A stretch of 34,299 nucleotides of DNA from Caryophanales bacterium UBA4278 (GTDB lineage: Bacteria; Bacillota_I; Bacilli_A; RFN20; CAG-826). Below are positions 22,570 to 31,170 of the stretch, piece by piece. The notes beneath the pieces are model-generated. The model was not told where the DNA came from and ran no database searches. It saw only the letters and a list, made by a program, of their open reading frames with translations. The DNA lies in the NCBI GenBank assembly GCA_002395065.1, contig DGVS01000004.1, positions 1 to 34,299 on the forward strand, read 5' to 3'. The position numbers were made by a program, and so were the translations under genes. Positions within the stretch are counted from its first letter, which is position 1, and the number at the start of each line of letters is the position of its first letter.

Positions 22570-23643
22570 TTATTTACTGTTATGGTCTTCTAAGCCTTCA
22601 GAAAGTTCTTTTTGTTCTTCGACAAATTTTTCAGCTTTCTTGTGTTCTTTGACAGTCACTTTTTCTTGTTTCTGTTCGGCTTTATGAACAACAACACGGT
22701 CGTAGGAAATATCAACACCTTCTTTAAAGAACATGATACGAAGTTCGCGGTTCAAATCACGTTGAACTTGGTAGATATCATTTTCATCACATTTAGCAAT
22801 AAAAAAGTAGTTAATATTGGATGCACCAAAATCTGAAATACCTTTATAGAATGGTCCTTCAATGATTGCTGGAATCTTCTCTTTGATTTCATCTAAGTGG
22901 TCAGCAATAATTGATTCCACTCTTTCCACCGGAGTTTCATAGTCACATGGGAAATAAACTTTAGCAAGAGAAAGTTCTTTGGTTTGATTAACAATGGATT
23001 TAATTTCATTGTTGTTAACAATCTTGATGTTTCCACCAGCATCAATTAAACGTGTAGTACGGATACCTATTTGTTGGACAGTGCCTCTCCATCCATCAAT
23101 AATGACAATATCACCGACTTCGTATTCACCTTCAAAGACAATGAAGATACCGGCAAGAATATCAGCCACTAATGATTGTGAACCAAGACCTATAATTAAG
23201 GTAACAACTCCGATACCAGCAAGTGTTGCAGTGGCTGGAACGCCCCATTCATCTAAGATGAAGAATAAAGCAACAAGGGCGGTAGCCCATTTTAAGAAGG
23301 ACACAATTAATTTCGAAATTGTAACACCACGTTTAGTGCGGAAGCTTACTTTTGCTAAATAGTGAAGCGCCACTGCTAATGTCACAGCAAAGCCAACGAT
23401 TTGAATGCTCTTTAATAAGTGGAGCGGTAAGTCACGAATGACATACTGTAAAATCGCATTGGTTGATGTTCCATGGAAGAATGGTTGTGGATCCCATTCC
23501 CATTTTTCGACTCCTTCAACAACACCAATGACTTTTTTGAAGCCGAAAATCTCTTTGTTGAACAAAGTGATGACCACTGTTGCGGCTACCAAAAGGGCAA
23601 AGAGGACCCATTTGATAATTATTCCTGTTTTGTTCTTTTTCAT
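22570..23643 (-). CDS. Small-conductance mechanosensitive channel (MscS family)
   Basis: 357 residues. Membrane helices near 9-27, 77-97 and 115-135 precede the pore helix (LAGIGVVTLIIGLGSQSLVADILAG, about 139-163), followed by the MscS beta domain (FIVFEGEYEVGDIVIIDGWRGTVQQIGIRTTRL) and an alpha/beta C-terminal domain with a charged tail. It releases osmolytes under hypo-osmotic stress. GGAGG ribosome site; the start is 19 nt after the stop of the large surface-protein gene, so the two are probably co-transcribed. Confidence 0.93.
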   Translation of the reverse strand: MKKNKTGIIIKWVLFALLVAATVVITLFNKEIFGFKKVIGVVEGVEKWEWDPQPFFHGTSTNAILQYVIRDLPLHLLKSIQIVGFAVTLAVALHYLAKVSFRTKRGVTISKLIVSFLKWATALVALFFILDEWGVPATATLAGIGVVTLIIGLGSQSLVADILAGIFIVFEGEYEVGDIVIIDGWRGTVQQIGIRTTRLIDAGGNIKIVNNNEIKSIVNQTKELSLAKVYFPCDYETPVERVESIIADHLDEIKEKIPAIIEGPFYKGISDFGASNINYFFIAKCDENDIYQVQRDLNRELRIMFFKEGVDISYDRVVVHKAEQKQEKVTVKEHKKAEKFVEEQKELSEGLEDHNSK

Positions 23644-23662
23644 ACCTAAAACCTCCTATGTT

Positions 23663-26600
23663 TTATTTTGATATGTTAAGTGTGAAGGTTGTTTTAAACA
23701 TCTCAACTTTTTCACCTTCACGATAACCTCCAGTTGCAGACATTTCTCCTAAGGAGACAGAAACAGTACATTCCGTATCTTGTAAGGCTTGTTTAATTTG
23801 TGATGTGGTATAAGTAGTACCATCAACGCCAGTAAGTAAATCAAGGGTACCGTCTATAGCAACCTTTGAATCACCACTACGTCCGATATTAGTTATGTCA
23901 TACTTAAATTGCGTGCCATTTTCCGCATCAATATAAAGATAAATTGGTGCATAAGAAGGATTATCTATATTTGTTAATCCTTCATCGTCAAAGAAATCAA
24001 ATATAAATTCAAGAGTTGCTGTATACGGATTTGAGAACTCATCGATATTAATTTCATTATTGGCGATACTTAATGAAATTGGTTCGTATTTGCTTTCAAT
24101 AAGAAATTGAACGTCACTAGAATTTTTAAGCTCAACATTTGATTCAATGAGCTGGTCATTTTGATCATATTTATCAGCAATGACTGTTAAAGAGAATGTG
24201 TGGCTAGTGAAAATTTCTGGGTTTTCAGTAGCATCGAGAGCATCTTTTAAACTAATCCACTGTATATTCTGAGTTTTAAATAAAGCATATGTATATTTAA
24301 TATGGGTTTCGTTATCTTCGAGGGTTAACTTATAGTCATTGTAGATGTAATTGTATTCAGTAAATGTCATCTGGAAGCCAGCATAATAACCTTTAGAGAT
24401 TCGATTATTAGTTAAAAAGTCAAAATCAATATCTTTACCGAATGTAAATTCTTGTGGAGTTTCATAAAGTTCGTATCGACGACCTTTAGAGACATAACTT
24501 ATTTGATAAGTAAAGTTATCCGACGCATCAAAAGAGACTTCACCATCAGGTGATAAAGGGAATGTTTGGGTATCATTTGTGAGATCTAATTCATATTCCC
24601 GTTCATAATCTGATGAGCCTTGTCTTTGTAATGTCACGTCGGTCAAAACAAGAGAGATGCTTGAAATAGTGTTATTTAAATCAGTATATTCGACAGAACA
24701 AATGAAGTTTTGATTATCAACTAGTTCACTTTCCATTGTGAAAGATTGAACAGTTCCTTGTTCAACTCCATCATCATAAGGAATAAATTCGATGTCTTCG
24801 CTTTCCCAAATAGCTTGTTCTTGGGCAGAACTTTGAGAATCGACACGAATAAAGAGTTGGAATGGGTGAACACCAAGGCGTTCTTTGATTCTTGAATCAA
24901 TATTAGCAAGACTAATTGATTGAACTTGATTCATGTATGCTGGGACACTAACAGAATCAGAGATATTTAAGACTGTGTCATAAACATCAAGAATAAATCC
25001 AGGGAATGTGTCGTGTTCATTGGTGTAGCTTAATGTCGCTTGAAATTCAAAGTTTTCATTGAGCTGGTACTGACCATCGGCTGGATATAAGCCGTCAAAT
25101 GTGTCAGCAACATATTCTTTGAAAGTAATTGGTGTATCAGTTGACCAGAGAGTTTCTGTAATAGTATCAGAACTATAAGATTCTAATGTCACTAAAGCAA
25201 CGTGGAAGGTTGCCGAGAATAATTGATCTTTTAATTGTTCATTCATATTAGCAAGACTGATCTTTTGATCTTCAAATGTTGGATCAAAGTGAACAAGATC
25301 AGTTCCACCAGTAGATGAATTCATAATCTTTAATGCAAAGTTTTGGTACTTAGTTCTATTTTGGCCTAAAACTTTGGCGTATAAGTTATAGTCTGCGTCA
25401 ATTTCAAAGTTTGTTTTAAATCCATAGACAAGTTCGGCATTTGGTTCAAGAGTGAAGATTACAGGTTCTTCAGCTTCGTCCTCAAAATATTCTCCATTAA
25501 TATAGCCAGTTACTTTTTGGATGGAGTAATCTTTCAATAGTTGAGCAGCTTTTAAAGGAACATTACTTAAAGTAATTGTGTTTTCTTGATCATTAATATT
25601 CAGTGGTTCTCTAATGATTGTTGTTCCATCTTCTAAACTGGTGAATTCAATATAGAAGTTGCTAAAGTGAGATGCATCACCAACAAAGTTGGTTGTGTAT
25701 GTAAATGTATAGCTGTCGGACATCTGATAATTCGATGAGAACGAAATAAAGGCATCATTTTTGAAGCGGAATGAATCGGATTGAGCGTGAACTTTCTTCT
25801 TACCATTTAATTGGTATGAGAGTTCATATCTAAATTCATCTTCTGGACGAAGTTCATAATTGAGTTCAGTGTCTTTGAATTTGAGTTGTTGTGTACCGTT
25901 TTCTTTAACTAATAAGAACGTGTGGGAAGTATCTGCAGTAATTTCTTCAGGCATTTCTTCTTTCATTCTTGTCAAAGTGACATCTTCAATAAAGAGTTCA
26001 AAGTTAGAAAGAACATTATCATCATCGGAGACAGATAAATTAACACCAAAGGTTTCGCTATCAATGCCGCATTCTTCCACAATGCTATAGTCAACGATGT
26101 TGTAATATGGTTCTTCATCAAATGTGAAGGAACCAGCTCTCTGGAATGGTGTCTTAACACCATTTTTGAGATAACTAAATTCATATTTAAAGATGTGAGA
26201 AGCATCCATGAAGTATGGATTAAGACCTTCAGTATCAGCAATAGCAAAGCTTTGATATTCTTTTGTTTTCGCAAGTTCAAAGGTGTGGAAGTTATCGTAT
26301 GGATATTCCTCAGGCATTTCTTCTTTTAGCCTTGTGATGGTTAAGTCTTCTAAATAAAGTTCAAAACCAGATAAGGCTCCACCATTATCGATATAATCGA
26401 CCATTGTTTTAAACATGTTAGTGTCGTAATCAAACTCTTTCGAGAGTTCAAATCGTGTGACTTCTCCTTCAGCAGGAGCACTAGATGTTGTGAAAACACG
26501 GTCATATAAAGAAGATGGATTACCTTCTTCTTGAACTAAAATGCGGTATTCAGCACCACTAGAAAGTCCGATGAATTCGCCACTATTTTCACCAGTAGAA

Positions 26601-27157
26601 ATTTTCTTTCTACTTTCATAGCTTTCATCAGATGATATGACGCTAATGTTAAAGTTATCGGTATCGTTATTCTCTAAAACGAGCGAATATTCAATTCGGT
26701 CAGAGAAAATATTTAATTCTTGGAATGTACAGGAGACGTTTTGGTTTTTAATAACAGTTACGCCTGTAGCAACAGCAACGGCTGAAACAGCAACAACTGA
26801 TGCGGCTGTCGCAACAGTTGAACTGATTGTTGATGCTGTGGATGAAGCTCCACCAGACGAACTTGATGCGCTTGAAGAAGATCCGGAAGTAGATGAAGAA
26901 GAGGTAGAGGAAGATTCGCTACCACTATTTAATTCTTCTTTGAGTTGTTCTTTCTTTTCTTCGCGACGATTTTCATTTTTATTAGTTTGAGCTTCGCGTT
27001 CTTCATTGTTTGGTTTTTCGCGTTGCTCATCACTTACAGATTTATAGTCATTTTCATTTTGAAAAGAGAACTCAGTTTTTTGAGCGTTAGTAAATTCATA
27101 ACGAAAATTTTGGTTTTCGTTGGTGACCTTGACTTCATTAAATTCGTCTTGTCTCAT
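23663..27157 (-). CDS. Large repeat-containing membrane-anchored surface protein
   Basis: 1164 residues; family not recognised. The N-terminal ~75 residues are highly charged (Asn/Glu/Lys-rich), 78-115 are almost all Ser/Gly/Ala/Thr, and about 113-136 form a hydrophobic Ala/Val-rich helix, with no cleavable signal in front. This suggests an N-terminal anchor with the large C-terminal part outside. The rest is a run of beta-rich Ig/FN3-like modules of about 100-130 residues. Two adjacent modules share near-identical segments (TITRLKEEMPEE and TLTRMKEEMPEE), and later ones repeat the pattern TLQRQ... and ISLANI/ISLANM. No catalytic motif or sortase signal is seen. Probably an adhesin or structural envelope protein. 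It precedes mscS in one unit. Confidence 0.78.
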   Translation of the reverse strand: MRQDEFNEVKVTNENQNFRYEFTNAQKTEFSFQNENDYKSVSDEQREKPNNEEREAQTNKNENRREEKKEQLKEELNSGSESSSTSSSSTSGSSSSASSSSGGASSTASTISSTVATAASVVAVSAVAVATGVTVIKNQNVSCTFQELNIFSDRIEYSLVLENNDTDNFNISVISSDESYESRKKISTGENSGEFIGLSSGAEYRILVQEEGNPSSLYDRVFTTSSAPAEGEVTRFELSKEFDYDTNMFKTMVDYIDNGGALSGFELYLEDLTITRLKEEMPEEYPYDNFHTFELAKTKEYQSFAIADTEGLNPYFMDASHIFKYEFSYLKNGVKTPFQRAGSFTFDEEPYYNIVDYSIVEECGIDSETFGVNLSVSDDDNVLSNFELFIEDVTLTRMKEEMPEEITADTSHTFLLVKENGTQQLKFKDTELNYELRPEDEFRYELSYQLNGKKKVHAQSDSFRFKNDAFISFSSNYQMSDSYTFTYTTNFVGDASHFSNFYIEFTSLEDGTTIIREPLNINDQENTITLSNVPLKAAQLLKDYSIQKVTGYINGEYFEDEAEEPVIFTLEPNAELVYGFKTNFEIDADYNLYAKVLGQNRTKYQNFALKIMNSSTGGTDLVHFDPTFEDQKISLANMNEQLKDQLFSATFHVALVTLESYSSDTITETLWSTDTPITFKEYVADTFDGLYPADGQYQLNENFEFQATLSYTNEHDTFPGFILDVYDTVLNISDSVSVPAYMNQVQSISLANIDSRIKERLGVHPFQLFIRVDSQSSAQEQAIWESEDIEFIPYDDGVEQGTVQSFTMESELVDNQNFICSVEYTDLNNTISSISLVLTDVTLQRQGSSDYEREYELDLTNDTQTFPLSPDGEVSFDASDNFTYQISYVSKGRRYELYETPQEFTFGKDIDFDFLTNNRISKGYYAGFQMTFTEYNYIYNDYKLTLEDNETHIKYTYALFKTQNIQWISLKDALDATENPEIFTSHTFSLTVIADKYDQNDQLIESNVELKNSSDVQFLIESKYEPISLSIANNEINIDEFSNPYTATLEFIFDFFDDEGLTNIDNPSYAPIYLYIDAENGTQFKYDITNIGRSGDSKVAIDGTLDLLTGVDGTTYTTSQIKQALQDTECTVSVSLGEMSATGGYREGEKVEMFKTTFTLNISK

Positions 27158-27193
27158 TGAGTATAGATTACGTGATTTTTGCTTTCTTGTAAA
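27158..27193 (-). promoter_or_regulatory. Candidate promoter of the surface protein-mscS unit
   Basis: Minus strand TTTACA (27193-27188), 17-nt spacer, TAATCT (27170-27165), 7 nt to the ATG at 27157. A better-looking TATACT overlaps at 27165-27160 but sits 2 nt from the ATG. No ribosome site is present. Confidence 0.4.
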
Positions 27194-27236
27194 GAAAACA
27201 ACATTCTTTTAATAATTAGAACGATATTGTTTCTTG

Positions 27237-27276
27237 TTCAAAAAAGAAAAAATCATCAGCAATTTGCGGATGATTT
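27237..27276 (-). terminator. Terminator of ppa
   Basis: Minus strand AAATCATC - 11-nt loop - GATGATTT followed by a T-rich run (TTTTCTTTTT). It lies about 60 nt past the ppa stop, after repeat copy B. Confidence 0.88.
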
Positions 27277-27297
27277 ATTTCTTTGCTTTTCTTTATT

Positions 27298-27339
27298 TTA
27301 ACCAGGATTTGCTGGTAATTTTCAGCAATTCTCGGTTAA
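27298..27339 (-). repeat. Dispersed 3'-end palindromic repeat, copy B (nested)
   Basis: Outer arms TTAACC (27298-27303) and GGTTAA (27334-27339); inner arms TTGCTG (27309-27314) and CAGCAA (27323-27328). The ppa stop codon lies inside the outer arm (27338-27336). Confidence 0.7.
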
Positions 27340-27896
27340 TTTTGTTTCACTTTATAATCGTAATTTTTGTTTGGGAATTTTTTCTCGTAAGCCTTAATAC
27401 AAGCTTCGATGACTTCCATGGCAATAGCTTTACCATGAATCTTATCAACAACAGTCTCTTTTCCTTCAAGTTCCTTATAGACTTTAAAGAAGTGCTGGAT
27501 TTCTTTTAGAATATGATCTGGAACTTGTTTGATATCTTGGAAAGAGTTGAAGACTGGGTCATTTTTCGCAATAGCGATAATCTTTGTATCAACTTCTCCA
27601 GAATCGGTCATTTCGAGCATTCCGATTGGGAAACATTCAACTAGAGCGAGTGGAACGATTGGTTCAGAGCATAAGACCAATACATCAAGTGGGTCTCCAT
27701 CACCAGCATAGGTTCTTGGAATAAATCCATAGTTATGTGGATAGTGGGTCGATGTGTATAAAACACGATCCAGAATTAATGCTCCGGAATATTTATCTAA
27801 TTCGTATTTATTTTTTGATCCCTTAGAAATTTCAATACAAGCTAGGAAATTCGAAGGGGTGATGCGACTTGGGTCAGCACGATGCCATATGTTCAT
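27336..27896 (-). CDS. ppa: Inorganic pyrophosphatase (family I, soluble)
   Basis: 186 residues. It hydrolyses pyrophosphate to phosphate in the cytosol. The metal-binding signature is DGDPLDV in TYAGDGDPLDVLVL, preceded by EISKGSKNKYELDK and YPHNYGFIPRT, all conserved in family I enzymes. Length fits. An AGAGG site lies 8 nt before the ATG, just after a hairpin (TTTAGAT/ATCTAAA, 27911-27931). It follows the DUF1295 gene by 67 nt, and the stop codon is embedded in the dispersed repeat. Confidence 0.95.
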   Translation of the reverse strand: MNIWHRADPSRITPSNFLACIEISKGSKNKYELDKYSGALILDRVLYTSTHYPHNYGFIPRTYAGDGDPLDVLVLCSEPIVPLALVECFPIGMLEMTDSGEVDTKIIAIAKNDPVFNSFQDIKQVPDHILKEIQHFFKVYKELEGKETVVDKIHGKAIAMEVIEACIKAYEKKFPNKNYDYKVKQN

Positions 27897-27933
27897 AATT
27901 AAAACCTCTTTTAGATTTTAGCATATCTAAAAA

Positions 27934-27966
27934 CAATTCGGTTAAATTATTGGAGAATTGCGGTTA
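27934..27966 (-). repeat. Degenerate copy C of the 3'-end repeat
   Basis: Two TAACCG units with flanking AATT, one containing the stop of the DUF1295 gene, plus CAATTC/GAATTG arms. It lacks the TTGCTG core, so kinship with copies A, B and D is weaker. Confidence 0.4.
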
Positions 27967-28929
27967 TTTTTCACTCTTTTCGACTTTATAGCGATGAAGA
28001 GGAATGTATTTGTAAACTTGAGCAATATAATCTTGGTAAAGCGGGTATTTTGAACTGGAAATTGATTCAGCTAATGTAGATGAACCAGAGAAAAGAAGAA
28101 TCAAGAATAAAGGACCAATGATGGACCAGTGGAAGATTCCGTTCACCGCCACACCAGCACCAATAGTCATAATGTAAAGAGAAATCCAGATCCCTTGTTC
28201 ACCAAGATAATTTGGGTGTCTCATTCTGCCCCATAAACCAACAGTGTTAAATCCAAGGTTATATGGATCTTCGAGTTCTTCTAGAGATTTTCCTTCTTTA
28301 AGAAGGGATTTCTTTGTTTCATGGAATTTCCATTGTTCTTCATCGGCGATTGTTTCGATTAAGACAAAGCAAAGCGCTAATCCAGCAGCAACAAAATCCC
28401 ATACACCAAAGGCGGCTGGACTATCCATCACCGCTAAAGCTGGCAGTGTAATCGCTAAAACAATTGCGTTTTGATAGATGGAAATAAAGAATAAGTTAAA
28501 CATTGACCAGGCGATATTCTTTTTAAAGAATTTAGATCCATGGACAATTTTCCAGCGATAATCTTCTTCACCTTGCCAGAATTTCCAGGTGTAGGCGCCT
28601 TTTCGGCCAAAGTTAATCGTTAGGCGAATGCCCCAAATAGTGGCAATCACCGCATAAACAATTAAACGTAAATCAAATCCACCCTTGGCGCAGATGACCC
28701 AGGAATAAGCAATTGGAAGTAGACTCCAAAGTTTATCCATCTGGGAGTAGTTGTGGGTGAGTTCACCAACAACAAAGCAATAAAACATGCTTGCACCACA
28801 AATAATTAATAAAATAATCATTGTTTCGGATTGGTTTTGACTTAAGTGTAAATCACTAAAGACAAGTGAGAGAATTGACAAAGTCAATATCACAATTACA
28901 GAGATAACTGTCGGTAAATATTTTTTCAT
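27964..28929 (-). CDS. DUF1295 / steroid-reductase-like membrane protein
   Basis: 321 residues with about eight hydrophobic segments. The C-terminal motif YNLGFNTVGLWGRMRHPNYL followed by GEQGIWISLYI is the cofactor-binding signature shared by DUF1295, 3-oxo-5-alpha-steroid reductase-like and isoprenylcysteine methyltransferase-like membrane enzymes. It likely modifies a lipid or isoprenoid. AAGGAT ribosome site before the ATG; a TATAAT at 28957-28952 (minus) suits as its -10, starting a short leader. The ThiF terminator lies just upstream, so it is a separate unit. Confidence 0.85.
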   Translation of the reverse strand: MKKYLPTVISVIVILTLSILSLVFSDLHLSQNQSETMIILLIICGASMFYCFVVGELTHNYSQMDKLWSLLPIAYSWVICAKGGFDLRLIVYAVIATIWGIRLTINFGRKGAYTWKFWQGEEDYRWKIVHGSKFFKKNIAWSMFNLFFISIYQNAIVLAITLPALAVMDSPAAFGVWDFVAAGLALCFVLIETIADEEQWKFHETKKSLLKEGKSLEELEDPYNLGFNTVGLWGRMRHPNYLGEQGIWISLYIMTIGAGVAVNGIFHWSIIGPLFLILLFSGSSTLAESISSSKYPLYQDYIAQVYKYIPLHRYKVEKSEK

Positions 28930-28961
28930 AAGTTCATCCTTCTTAGAATTGATTATAAAAG

Positions 28962-28987
28962 AAAAAAGTTAGTTAACCATAACTAAC
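28962..28987 (-). terminator. Terminator of the HAD-MFS-GDPD-lipase-ThiS-ThiF operon
   Basis: Minus strand GTTAGTT-atggtt-AACTAAC followed by TTTTTTCTTTT, beginning one base after the ThiF-like stop codon. Confidence 0.92.
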
Positions 28988-28988
28988 C

Positions 28989-29654
28989 TTATATCTTCAT
29001 TTGACCGAGTTTATTTTCTTTTGCATCAAAGTAATACAGAACATCACTTGGTGCATCACCAACTAAATAGTTGATAAGATACATACTTGCTAAGGAAGCA
29101 ACAGTTCCAACCATTGGACCCATCACTCCATCACGAGGTTCTTTTTTGATATTAATATCAAACACATCAGATAATGACTTCTTTTTAAATAGACAATATT
29201 GTCCGCGATTTCCATCTACTCCAATGTGAAGAAGAGGAATATTGTGTTTCTTGGCTAAATCACCTAAAACAAGTTTTGTTGGCCAGTTATCCACCGCATC
29301 GATAATTAGATCAATCTTTTCCACCATCGAATCGGCGTTTTCAGCAGTGACTTTCATATTACGAGCGCAAATCTCGATTTCGCTATTCTTTTTAATTAGT
29401 TCAGCTAAAACAACATCGCTTTTAAATTTTCCAACATCTTCTTCTTTAAGAAGAATTTGTCGATTTAGATTAGATAATTCCACATGATCGAAATCGACAA
29501 TAACAAGATGTTGAATACCGTTTGTCACTAAAGAAGTCGCGACGTATTGACCAACTCCACCAACGCCAACAAGTAAAATACGCTTCTTTGATAGAAGTTC
29601 TAATTTCTCTTTACTAAAAGTAGAGAGCTCTAAAAGACGGTCATATCGAGACAT
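28989..29654 (-). CDS. ThiF/MoeB/HesA-like E1 adenylyltransferase, zinc-site-less
   Basis: 221 residues from the ATG at 29654 (MSRYDRLLEL matches the family's usual start; an ATG at 29675 inside thiS is an alternative). Nucleotide-binding GVGGVG is at 30-35, VDFDHVELSNLNRQ at 53-66 with the Arg finger, and DAVDN at 119-123. It should adenylate the C terminus of a ubiquitin-like sulfur carrier, encoded just upstream. Two features are missing: the paired CxxC zinc ligands (only Cys154 remains in the C-terminal half) and the cysteine before the GVLGP-type loop (here EPRDGVMGP). Some ThiF/MoeB relatives lack zinc. One base separates it from the thiS stop. Confidence 0.85.
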   Translation of the reverse strand: MSRYDRLLELSTFSKEKLELLSKKRILLVGVGGVGQYVATSLVTNGIQHLVIVDFDHVELSNLNRQILLKEEDVGKFKSDVVLAELIKKNSEIEICARNMKVTAENADSMVEKIDLIIDAVDNWPTKLVLGDLAKKHNIPLLHIGVDGNRGQYCLFKKKSLSDVFDINIKKEPRDGVMGPMVGTVASLASMYLINYLVGDAPSDVLYYFDAKENKLGQMKI

Positions 29655-29655
29655 C

Positions 29656-29862
29656 TTATCCACCGCCTCGAACATAAATTAGTTCAATCACATCTCCGTC
29701 ATTTAAAATGTGCTCTTTAAATTTAGCACGTGGAACAAATGTTCCATTGACGGAGATGACCAGCCAAGGGACAGCTTCAACGTTTCTATAATCTAAAAGA
29801 TCTTGGATGGTAATTCCTTCTTGATATTCATTAGATAAACATGAATCAACTTTTAGATGCAT
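29656..29862 (-). CDS. ThiS/MoaD-like ubiquitin-fold sulfur carrier
   Basis: 68 residues with the beta-grasp pattern of ThiS: ITIQDLLDY, LVISVNGTFVPRAKF, LNDGDVIELIYVRGGG. It ends in the exposed Gly-Gly needed for adenylation and thiocarboxylate formation. Preceded by GGAGG in the leader and 3 nt after the lipase gene; the partner E1 follows immediately. No thiG, thiH, thiE, moaE or moaA is in the window, so thiamine versus another sulfur-transfer or conjugation role is open. Confidence 0.88.
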   Translation of the reverse strand: MHLKVDSCLSNEYQEGITIQDLLDYRNVEAVPWLVISVNGTFVPRAKFKEHILNDGDVIELIYVRGGG

Positions 29863-29865
29863 AAA

Positions 29866-31170
29866 TTAAAGAGCCTCCAGTAATGGATAGTTCACTTCCG
29901 GATAGTGCATTTGAATCATTCTAGAGAAATCATCACCAAAGAAGCCATAAAGCATAATTAAACCCACTCCAGGACCAGAAACAATGAATGTGGAGAGTTT
30001 CTGACAATACGAGAGAAGCTCAGCATCATCATAAGCGTAATGAGCTTCATCTAAGAATGGTTTTAAGAAGTTAGCGATGCCTTCTGGATTACCAATGAGA
30101 TTTAAAACATCCATTGTTGGCATCTCGGTTAATGCAGCACCAATCTTAGATGTAATGCTGCTAGGAAGAGACATAAACATGGATAAGAAATAATCAGCTG
30201 TTCCTTGAATAACATTGACGAATTTTTCTCTTGTATCAATGTTTTGTTCGCCATATGATTGGGTTCTTAAGATATCAATTAATCCTTGTGGGAGAGTGTT
30301 TTGAGTAACTTCCTCTCCGGACAAAGTAAATGGATTAAACTCTGGAATAACGATGGATTCATCGTAGTTTTTACAAACTTCTTCAACGTTGGAGTTATCT
30401 AAAAGAATATCTTGTCCAACACGATAAAATCCATATTCTTCTGGAGCAATCATTGGAATTAAATCGGCTTGGTTAACAATGTTAAAGACGTTTTTATAAT
30501 CACGATATTCACTGCATCCTTTTGGGGCTTCAAATGTATAAACATAGAAGTTCTCATCACGGACAAGTTTGTGCTCTCTTTCGAAAAGAAGCTTTGCTGC
30601 AAGATTAGCAACGCCTCCACCACGGGAGTAACCAGTAATGATGAATTTCGAGTTCTGGTGTTGATATGTTTTGATGTAATCGTCTAAATCGTTAATTAAA
30701 GTGTTCGCCGCTTGTAAAAATCCAGCGTGATCGCCTTCTAATCCAAGATAGAGATTAGAGCTCCATTCCCCACCATAGTTAAAGCCTCGAATTGAGACTA
30801 AAACAACATTTTGACGGTTAACGTGACGTGAACCGATAGCATAAGCGATGGTGTCTTTAGTTGGTGCAACATCATAGCTTTTAGAGATTTCTAAGCAAGA
30901 AAACATCATGTCACGGTAGAAAGTCGTGATGCTGTCTTTATCTTTATTTGCCACTGATGCACCATAACTAAATAAAGCGAGATCTTTATTAAAGACGTTA
31001 GATGGTTGGTCAAGGCAGTCGTGTTTTAAAGTAAAGACCTGTTCGTAGTTTTGCGCATATCCAGTCATGGCAACACATGATGATAAATCATCATTCAATG
31101 AATCAGGTTCAAATTCACAACCAGCGAGAAGCATTGGCAATAATGCTAAAAGAAGAAGTTTCTTTTTCAT
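29866..31170 (-). CDS. Lipoprotein lipase-like alpha/beta hydrolase (Lipase_3 type)
   Basis: 434 residues. Signal peptide with lipobox LAGC (Cys18), so it is anchored outside the membrane. The nucleophile elbow GYSRG (Ser182) in KFIITGYSRGGGVANLAAKL, and the segments VSIRGFNYGGEWSSNLYLG and YTFEAPKG, fit class 3 triacylglycerol lipases. Catalytic Asp is probably in NIVNQADLIPMI; the His is not certain. It likely releases fatty acids from host or own glycerolipids. Its ATG overlaps the GDPD stop (ATGA). Confidence 0.88.
   Translation of the reverse strand: MKKKLLLLALLPMLLAGCEFEPDSLNDDLSSCVAMTGYAQNYEQVFTLKHDCLDQPSNVFNKDLALFSYGASVANKDKDSITTFYRDMMFSCLEISKSYDVAPTKDTIAYAIGSRHVNRQNVVLVSIRGFNYGGEWSSNLYLGLEGDHAGFLQAANTLINDLDDYIKTYQHQNSKFIITGYSRGGGVANLAAKLLFEREHKLVRDENFYVYTFEAPKGCSEYRDYKNVFNIVNQADLIPMIAPEEYGFYRVGQDILLDNSNVEEVCKNYDESIVIPEFNPFTLSGEEVTQNTLPQGLIDILRTQSYGEQNIDTREKFVNVIQGTADYFLSMFMSLPSSITSKIGAALTEMPTMDVLNLIGNPEGIANFLKPFLDEAHYAYDDAELLSYCQKLSTFIVSGPGVGLIMLYGFFGDDFSRMIQMHYPEVNYPLLEAL

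Noticed and set aside
26637..26990. 117-residue plus-strand open frame opposite the surface protein
   Set aside because: Its acidic low-complexity sequence is the antisense of the Ser/Ala-rich linker; no start signals.
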